Source: Gilliamella apis (GTDB taxonomy: Bacteria > Pseudomonadota > Gammaproteobacteria > Enterobacterales > Orbaceae). From it: a DNA stretch of 64,000 bases. Below the pieces are notes generated by a model. The model made no database searches and was not told where the DNA came from. It saw only the letters and a list, made by a program, of their open reading frames with translations. Position numbers and translations under genes: made by a program. This document shows positions 57,987 through 64,000 of the stretch, piece after piece. The stretch is taken from positions 2,170,001 through 2,234,000 of the forward strand of contig NZ_CP132381.1 in the NCBI RefSeq assembly GCF_030758615.1, read 5' to 3'. The first letter of the stretch is position 1. Each line of letters begins with the position of its first letter.

Positions 57987-58153
57987 ATACTACTCAAAAC
58001 ATGATTTTCCAAAAAAACTAACAAGCATGGTAAATTGAGATTTCCAAAGAAAGAAGTAGCAGCTCCATACCCATTTAATACATTATCCAATGAACAAAGA
58101 GGGAAAACTCCAATATGAGATATATAATTATCAAAAATTTTATTTGATGTCAC
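57983..58153 (-). pseudogene. Gene fragment (56 codons, GTG start) coupled to the MBL gene
   Basis: Open frame from GTG at 58153, which is the codon directly after the TAA of the fragment at 58154 and in the same reading frame. Ends in an ATGA overlap with the MBL gene. Contains hydrophobic GYGAATSFFGNLNLPCLLVF. Most simply, one older gene was split by a nonsense mutation. Confidence 0.4.
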
Positions 58154-58495
58154 TTAATATCTTATTGCTCTACATGTTGCTGCATTTCCTGTTGCACATG
58201 TAGGCTTATTATTTTTAATAACCAGAAAATTCTCCCCACCGACTTCCATAAAAACGTCTTGGTTTGATTTTCTGAAAGCAGGATTGGATGTTATTTTGCT
58301 TTTTATATCTCTTTTAAATCTATCGGCCATATTTTTTTCACTAACATAGAATGATTTTATATCTACTTTAGAATCTTTTTTTATTTTTCTTATTAATTTA
58401 TTCACATATATAGGCATAACGTAAGGCGATACAGCTTGTTTTCTATAGTGATTAGAGCCATCAATTTCTTCTCCGTCACTTTTTCCATGTAAAAA
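58154..58495 (-). pseudogene. Degenerate gene fragment of unknown family
   Basis: Frame open from 58495; an internal ATG at 58417 gives 87 residues ending KPTCATGNAATCRAIRY. Upstream residues (GKSDGEEIDGSNHYRKQ) continue the frame before that ATG, so the coding sequence once extended further. The CATGNAA end faintly recalls the active-site region of ketosynthases but the rest does not, so I make no assignment. Confidence 0.4.
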
Positions 58496-58867
58496 TCATG
58501 TATTTCCATTTCTAATATAAGAACAGTGATATTTTTTTAGTCAGAAATGATGCTAAACACAGTCGTAAGTCATGAATTTTATCCTCTAATAGATATATGT
58601 TGGGTGAGCATGTATCAATTCAAAGGTTATTTAATTGAATAAACTAGCTATATTAGATCTCTCATTCTTTTTTTTAAATGAAAATAATTGTCAAGGAATA
58701 AATAACCATTTGAAATATAAAGAGTTAAATAAATCAATAATTTTATTTTATAAAATGAAGTCAGCTTATTTGTTCAAGACAATATTAGTCACCCATTTAT
58801 ATAATGTCGTTAACTTTTCACAATCTAATAACCAAACAAGAGATGGAGTAACATAATAAAAAATAAT
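58496..58867. other. Degenerate AT-rich interval
   Basis: About 80% AT with short open frames only (for example plus strand 58635-58856, no ribosome binding site and no recognisable domain). I see no gene I can support. Confidence 0.4.
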
Positions 58868-58963
58868 ATGGAAGTGGCTATGTCTGTGAATTTTTTACTC
58901 GGTTGTGAGGGTAATTATATTACGGGTCAAACTCTAGTTATTGATGGTGGAATGTCTGCTTAA
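58868..58963 (+). pseudogene. C-terminal remnant of an SDR/FabG-type reductase
   Basis: 31 codons reading MEVAMSVNFLLG, then YITGQTLVIDGGMSA: the universal C-terminal motif of short-chain dehydrogenases of the FabG/EntA kind. The catalytic YxxxK and cofactor regions are gone. Indicates a lost biosynthetic gene. Confidence 0.7.
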
Positions 58964-59032
58964 TGAAACAGTATTTTGTGATGCTGTTCATAGAAGCAAT
59001 GATTAAAATAAAAGATGTAAATGGAGTGTACG

Positions 59033-60208
59033 ATGGAAAACAACACCGATGGCCGACAATTCAATGGTTTAACACGATATAAAAAATTGATTATTTTATC
59101 TGTTATTTTCCTTGTTTCAGGGATAGGATATTTCATTTTTTGGTACATGTTTTCTCGGTTTACAGAATCTACAGATAATGCGTATGTTATGGGAAATCAA
59201 ATTCCAATTCATACTCAAATAAGCGGAGGAATCTCCTCCATTTACGTTGATGATAATGACTTTGTAAGAAAAAAAGATGTTATCGCTCAATTAGAATCAA
59301 TTGATGCTGAAAATAATTTTAGTTATGCAAAAAATGAATTAGCCAAGGTAATAAGAGAAATTCAACAGATCAAACTGACAACTGAAAAATTGTCAGCAAG
59401 TATTCAATTAAAGCAAGCGACATTAGATAAATTAGAAAAAGATTTAGCTCGGAGAGAAGGCCTTTGGTCTCGTAATGCTATTTCAAAAGAAGAAATAGAG
59501 CATGCTAGGCAAGATGTATTAATTGCGTTAAATGACTTAAAAATTTCCAAGCAAGAGTTAGAAATTAATAATGCCCTATTAATGCAGAATTCATTATTAG
59601 AACAACCACGTATTCAGCAAGCTATTTCTAAACTAAAGGAAGCTTGGCTTAACTTAAAACGAGTAACAATTGTTTCCCCTGTCACTGGATATGTTTCGAG
59701 GCGCCAAGTCCAAGTTGGAACACAGGTTAATAGAGGAGAACGATTATTAGTTATTGTTCCTTTGGATCAAGTTTGGGTAGAAGCTAACTTTAAAGAAGTT
59801 CAATTAAAACACATTCGAATAGGACAAAAAGTTAAGTTAACTAGTGATTTTTATGGAGATGATATTAAATTCGACGGGGTGATTACAGGAATTGCTATGG
59901 GAACGGGAAGTGCATTTTCGTTATTACCAGCACAAAATGCAACAGGAAATTGGATTAAAGTAGTTCAGCGTTTACCTGTTCGTATTGAATTGAATAAAGA
60001 GCAACTTAAGGAATATCCATTACGGGTAGGGTTATCTATGTATGTAACAGTAGATACCAGTGATGTAAGTGGAAAATTACTTACTGATATTTCACCTCAA
60101 GAAATTAAATATCAAACAGATGTACTTGCTTACGACTTAGATGAATTCGAGCAACTAGTACGAGAAATTATGCAAAATAACTTAATTTTAGAGAGTAATA
60201 TTCAGTGA
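59033..60208 (+). CDS. EmrA-type membrane fusion protein
   Basis: 391 residues from the ATG at 59033 (TGGAG 7 bp before). One membrane segment (LIILSVIFLVSGIGYFIFWY), lipoyl/barrel halves (NQIPIHTQISGGISSIYVDD; VSPVTGYVSRRQVQVGTQVN), a coiled-coil hairpin between them, then the beta-barrel domain (VEANFKEVQLKHIRIGQKV). Couples the DHA2 pump to an outer-membrane channel. Overlaps the pump gene by 4 bp. Confidence 0.88.
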   Translation: MENNTDGRQFNGLTRYKKLIILSVIFLVSGIGYFIFWYMFSRFTESTDNAYVMGNQIPIHTQISGGISSIYVDDNDFVRKKDVIAQLESIDAENNFSYAKNELAKVIREIQQIKLTTEKLSASIQLKQATLDKLEKDLARREGLWSRNAISKEEIEHARQDVLIALNDLKISKQELEINNALLMQNSLLEQPRIQQAISKLKEAWLNLKRVTIVSPVTGYVSRRQVQVGTQVNRGERLLVIVPLDQVWVEANFKEVQLKHIRIGQKVKLTSDFYGDDIKFDGVITGIAMGTGSAFSLLPAQNATGNWIKVVQRLPVRIELNKEQLKEYPLRVGLSMYVTVDTSDVSGKLLTDISPQEIKYQTDVLAYDLDEFEQLVREIMQNNLILESNIQ

Positions 60209-61746
60209 ATCATAAAATGTCACCATTATATCTATCAGGTGCAAAATTAATTGGGCTTATTGTTGCATTGGCAACAGTGGCCTTCTTACAAATTTTAGAT
60301 TTAACAATTGCCAATGTAGCTCTCTCTACTATTGCTGGAAACCTAGGAACATCAAGTAGTCAAGCAACATGGGTAATTACATCATTTGCCGTATCCAATG
60401 CCATTTCAATTCCTTTATCTGGATGGCTAGCTAAGTACTTTGGGGAAGTTAAATTATTTTTGTTTTCAATTTTTTTGTTTGTTTTAGCCTCTTGGCTATG
60501 TGGTGTCTCTAACAGCCTTGAAATGTTAATTATTTCACGAGTACTACAAGGTGCGGTTTCTGGACCAATTATTCCTCTTTCTCAAAGCTTATTATTAGCT
60601 AACTCTCCAGATTCCAAAAAAAATATGTCTTTAGCAATATGGTCGATGACTATTATTATTGCTCCCGTCTGCGGACCTATTTTGGGTGGATGGATAAGTG
60701 ACAATTTATTTTGGGGCTGGATTTTTTTACTAAATGTGCCAATTGGTCTAATAGCATGGATAAGTATTAGAATATTATTAAAAGGACGAGAAACAGAAAT
60801 AAGTAAATCTCGAATAGATACTATCGGGCTTGCTTTATTAATATTTGGTGTTGGTAGTTTACAGCTTATTTTAGATAGAGGAAAAGAACTGGATTGGTTT
60901 AATTCATCTGAAATTATTATTTTATCTGTGATAGCGTTAGTAACACTTTCTTTTTTTGTTCTTTGGGAAATGACATCGAATCATCCTATTGTTGATCTAT
61001 CTTTATTTAGATCAAGAAATTTTACAGTAGGGACGATTTGCATAAGTTTGGCATTTTTGCTACATATAGGGACATTAGTTATGCAACCACAGCTATTACA
61101 ACGAGTTTTTGGTTATACTGCAACGTGGGCAGGATTAGCATTGTCTCCCATCGGTTTAGTTCCTATTGTTCTTGCTCCAATAGTCGGCCGTTTTGTTCCT
61201 TATTTAGATATGAGGAAGCTTGTGACTTTTGGTTTCATTGTTTTTGCTTTGTGCTTTTTTTGGAGAGCTTACTCGTTTGAGCCTAATATGGATTTTTCGA
61301 GTTCTGCATGGCCCCAATTCTTTCAAGGATTTGCGATAGCTTGCTTTGTTATGCCTTTGAATATAATAATTTTAACTGATATACCTTCTCACAAGTTAGC
61401 GGCAGCAGGAAGTTTATTTAATTTTTTTAGAACATTATCTACTTCCATTGGTACTTCTTTAACAAATTCATTATGGGAACATCGTGAAGCAATTCATCAC
61501 AACCAACTAACTGATCTAATGAATCAAAATATACAAACGCTAGAATACACTTATCAGCAGTTTCAGTTGCAAGGTTTGTCTGAAACTCAAGTTTCGGCAA
61601 AACTAGCACAAAATATTACTAATCAAGGGCTGGTAATCGCAACCAACGAAATTTTTTGGCTATATGGAATTATTTTTCTACTATTAATCATAGTTGTTTG
61701 GTTTGCAAAATCAACTATTACATCAAAGAATGAAATAGAAAAATAG
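60205..61746 (+). CDS. EmrB-type MFS efflux pump (DHA2, 14 TM)
   Basis: 513 residues with 14 predicted membrane segments. Motif ILDLTIANVAL in TM1, GWLAKYFGEVKLF (motif A), and SRVLQGAVSGPIIPLSQSLL (motif B/C region) mark the DHA2 drug/H+ antiporters. Ends with a basic tail. Intact, although the island around it is decayed, so it is probably under selection. Substrate unknown; efflux of a toxic compound or secondary metabolite is expected. Confidence 0.9.
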   Translation: MNHKMSPLYLSGAKLIGLIVALATVAFLQILDLTIANVALSTIAGNLGTSSSQATWVITSFAVSNAISIPLSGWLAKYFGEVKLFLFSIFLFVLASWLCGVSNSLEMLIISRVLQGAVSGPIIPLSQSLLLANSPDSKKNMSLAIWSMTIIIAPVCGPILGGWISDNLFWGWIFLLNVPIGLIAWISIRILLKGRETEISKSRIDTIGLALLIFGVGSLQLILDRGKELDWFNSSEIIILSVIALVTLSFFVLWEMTSNHPIVDLSLFRSRNFTVGTICISLAFLLHIGTLVMQPQLLQRVFGYTATWAGLALSPIGLVPIVLAPIVGRFVPYLDMRKLVTFGFIVFALCFFWRAYSFEPNMDFSSSAWPQFFQGFAIACFVMPLNIIILTDIPSHKLAAAGSLFNFFRTLSTSIGTSLTNSLWEHREAIHHNQLTDLMNQNIQTLEYTYQQFQLQGLSETQVSAKLAQNITNQGLVIATNEIFWLYGIIFLLLIIVVWFAKSTITSKNEIEK

Positions 61747-61762
61747 TTGGTTGGGTAAGTAC

Positions 61763-62242
61763 TTAATTAATAACAAGATTATAATATTTTGAAAAATAAA
61801 AATGAACTTCAAAAACTTTATTGATGGGATTATCTACATGCAATGTACATGTTTTTTCTTTGTTTATACCTATGCAAAAAATATCTTCATATGAAAGTAT
61901 AATACCAATTGAGCTAAACGCCTTATATAAACTCTCTTGGGCTGAAAATACTAAAGTAATGTAATGTGTTATGTCCATTATGATATCACTGGGAGTAGGA
62001 CATTTTAGGATCGTTTGACTTAAATCAATTGCTTTTTGAGTGGACATTATTTTTTCTATATCAACTCCTATGCTTTCAACCTCATTTGAGTGTTTTATTG
62101 TAACCACAGTTACAAAATTATTAGATTGAGATATTGAACCAGCTATGTTTTTAGGCCATAAAACGGCTCCGTTGGAACTTTTTAGTCTCCAGTAATATTC
62201 TCCATCACGCAATAAGTTTTCTAATGCCGTAGCTGAACACAT
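61763..62242 (-). pseudogene. EntD-like 4'-phosphopantetheinyl transferase, N-terminally truncated
   Basis: The frame actually continues upstream of the ATG at 62242 (VRRKIEFLASR..) to a stop near 62285, but the first about 50 residues of the EntD family are lost. Visible motifs: GAVLWPKNIAGSISQS, VGVDIEKIM-like SIGVDIEKIMS with the metal-binding Asp and Glu, and FSAQESLYKAF, where the usual Lys of the KES motif is Gln and the usual His of SISH is Gln. Probably inactive. It belonged to a siderophore or polyketide/fatty-acid type pathway. Confidence 0.72.
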
Positions 62243-62579
62243 TCTACTAGCTAAGAACTCTATTTTTCTTCTTACTGGAAATTATTGAACATCTTTTTTT
62301 AATTTTAATGGTAAATCATCAAAATTATTAATATTAAAATTATCTACTGAAAATGGCAAAAAGATTGCGAAATATTTTGAGATCCTATAATAAAATTTTT
62401 GGTGATAGGTTTAAAATAGCCAAAAATACGTTTGTATTGTTCTTGATTAACTTTATATATGATATGTGTTATCCTTTAGTTAGTTTTAGTTAATCGAATT
62501 ACGTATATATAGTCTTTACATATGGTTTATGTTACTGTTTTTGATGACAAGGATGTTTATTTAGCAAGGATAAAATATC
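62243..62579. other. Intergenic region between PPTase remnant and AraC gene
   Basis: AT-rich. Contains the truncated 5' end of the PPTase frame up to about 62285 and, near the right end, the AraC ribosome binding site AAGGA (about 62566). No further gene. Confidence 0.5.
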
Positions 62580-63398
62580 ATGTTAGACAATGATTTGTTA
62601 GTTAAAGTGCACCGACAAAATTTATCTACATTGCTTTTTATAAACAATATCACGACGGATTGGCATCGTCACCCTTCTCTTCAATTGACAATATCATTGC
62701 ACAATATGTCTTTTGAACTAGAAACACCAGATGAAAAAAAAGATGTGTTTGGTTTTATTATTCAATCAAATGTTCCTCATAAACTGAGCGCACCAGATGT
62801 CTGTTGTATTAATTTGCTTATTGACCCAGAAAATCCCTATTATCACTTATTATCGCATTTTACTGAAACTAATCCTGTTTATTTTCTAACTAAAGAAGAA
62901 GCATTAAAAATTGCCAGTTATTTTATGAAATCTGTTACGATTAGCCAACCATTTGATCTTTATCACGTCTATAAGTTATTACGTGAGTCAGATCCTAATT
63001 GTTCATGTGATCAAGATAACCGCATTAATAAAGCAGTCTCCATTATTTCATCATTACCCATAAAGCAAATTTCATCGAGGGAAATCGCCGAAAAAATACA
63101 CCTTTCTGAAAGTCGCTTTCTTCATCTTTTTCGTTCTGAGTTGGGTATTAATTTCAGGGGTTATCTATTGTGGAAAAGATTACAGGATGTAATTGATACA
63201 CTCGACTCCCCTACAACACTGACAAAATTAGCCAATGATATGGGATTTTCTGATTCGGCTCATTTTAGCAGAACATGTTTATCTAGTTTGGGGCTGAGAC
63301 CATCACAACTGAAACGAGCTTTAATAATTGATAATAAAGACACTATATGCGGAAAACATTACTGTTTGTACAGCGTATTTCAGGCATTACATACCTAA
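62580..63398 (+). CDS. AraC-family transcriptional regulator
   Basis: 272 residues. The C-terminal two helix-turn-helix segments are intact: QISSREIAEKIHLSESRFLHLFRSELG and TTLTKLANDMGFSDSAHFSRTC, followed by LGLRPSQLKRA. The N-terminal sensor half begins LLFINNITTDWHRHPSLQLTISL, cupin-like. Likely regulates the efflux pair. Encoded convergently with nothing downstream. Confidence 0.88.
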   Translation: MLDNDLLVKVHRQNLSTLLFINNITTDWHRHPSLQLTISLHNMSFELETPDEKKDVFGFIIQSNVPHKLSAPDVCCINLLIDPENPYYHLLSHFTETNPVYFLTKEEALKIASYFMKSVTISQPFDLYHVYKLLRESDPNCSCDQDNRINKAVSIISSLPIKQISSREIAEKIHLSESRFLHLFRSELGINFRGYLLWKRLQDVIDTLDSPTTLTKLANDMGFSDSAHFSRTCLSSLGLRPSQLKRALIIDNKDTICGKHYCLYSVFQALHT

Positions 63399-64000
63399 AA
63401 TACACTGTATTATCGTTTATATACTACTAACTGAATATAAGATTCTTCATTTCAGAAATATTGACCAAAGATTGCATTTGATTAATCGCAATACCATTGA
63501 GCTGTATCAAGCGTTCGCAAGCACTTATACCTTGATGAATTAAGACTGAGTTAATACTTTCCAAATTAGATAAAATGACTAATTGCTCTTTTGAATCATT
63601 ATGTAAACAATTAACAATGCATCCGAATATGGAAAAAATACACTTGATAAATATTGAAGATAGTATGTTACATTTTCATATTGAGTACAAAACTAGAGGA
63701 ACACCTATTCCTCATACACATCGTTATTATGATAAAAAATTAAATTTAATCAATATACGTTTAACCGAGAATATAACTATATAAAAAATATATATTTGCA
63801 AGTATTCTATCTGGAATTTTTTGGTAAAGAAATAACTGATTTCAGGATAAGTCATTTTTATTGTAGTGTTAGTTATCTTTCTTCCCTGTAGTATCACTTC
63901 ATCATTTATTTGTAAAAATAATTGAGGAGTGTATACCATCAAATTAATATTTGGGGATTAATAAAGCACTCTCGTTTGGATGATTATGGATAAAGGAGTT
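63399..64000. other. Right window end, no confident gene
   Basis: A 69-codon plus-strand ORF (63575-63784, starting MTNCSFESLCKQLTMHP) has no clear ribosome binding site and no recognisable domain, and a 71-codon minus-strand ORF overlaps its end. Codon use of both is as AT-rich as the spacer. I cannot support either as a gene. Confidence 0.35.

Noticed and set aside
58154..58417. Reading the 87-aa ORF as a lanthipeptide-type precursor (GG followed by Cys/Thr-rich end) beside an exporter
   Set aside because: The frame continues upstream of the ATG with protein-like sequence, and no modification enzyme is present; gene decay explains it better.
63727..63942. 71-codon minus-strand ORF at the window end
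   Set aside because: No ribosome binding site, overlaps another weak ORF, composition like spacer.

Overview
The window is AT-rich DNA from a gammaproteobacterium. The gene order ftsB-ispD-ispF-truD next to tusE and a tRNA-Ser(UGA), the low GC, and the gene content fit an Orbaceae-like insect gut symbiont (Gilliamella or a relative). The genus is inference from composition and synteny, not from a search.

Layout. (1) 1-2750: chromosomal backbone on the minus strand (truD 5' part, ispF, ispD, ftsB, tusE) and tRNA-Ser on the plus strand. (2) 2691-56599: a complete lambdoid siphovirus-type prophage integrated in the tRNA-Ser gene, bounded by a 61-bp direct repeat of the tRNA 3' half. From right to left it carries integrase, DUF4224 protein, two methyltransferases, a Sak4/SSB recombination module, CI and Cro, CII-like, O/P replication with iterons inside O, NinB, RusA, Q, a periplasmic nuclease, a holin-endolysin-spanin lysis cassette, KilA-N protein, terminase, portal, a MuF-type head protein with a metallopeptidase tail, scaffold, capsid, connectors, tail tube, G/GT chaperones, tape measure, M-L-K-I-J tail tip, fibre and fibre chaperone. 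(3) 56600-64000: a decayed second island behind attR, with an integrase remnant, an MBL-fold hydrolase, gene fragments, an EmrA/EmrB-type efflux pair, a truncated EntD-like phosphopantetheinyl transferase and an AraC regulator.

The most interesting stretch is 16.2-24.6 kb, an accessory block inserted between the tail chaperone gene and the tape-measure gene, inside the late operon. It has three cas-less CRISPR mini-arrays of two classes: two type I-F-like arrays (28-nt repeats, 32-nt spacers; 16723-16870 and 19024-19111) and one type I-E-like array (29-nt repeats, five 32-nt spacers; 19155-19488). All three read on the minus strand, each has a TATAAT box only 4-6 bp from its leader-proximal repeat, and both I-F arrays end at a terminator. 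Two of the five I-E spacers match this prophage's own tape-measure gene (28/32 and 27/32). The PAM-proximal 16-17 nt are perfect in both, one site has an AAG PAM, and nearly all mismatches are synonymous. They look like weapons against sibling phages that would borrow host Cas proteins, with a latent self-targeting problem.

The same block holds a P22 immI-like module (Arc-like and Mnt-like repressors, an antirepressor, and a predicted sar-like antisense RNA with its own promoter and terminator), a second antirepressor behind C4-like structured RNA, a Septu-like ATPase/HNH pair, and duplicated lipoprotein morons driven by three copies of one promoter cassette. Elsewhere the prophage carries an Ibs/Sib-like type I toxin-antitoxin locus (40281-40505) and a -1 frameshift site (A AAA AAC) for the G-GT fusion.

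No cas gene is present in the window. All functional calls rest on sequence motifs and gene order; no database search was run.
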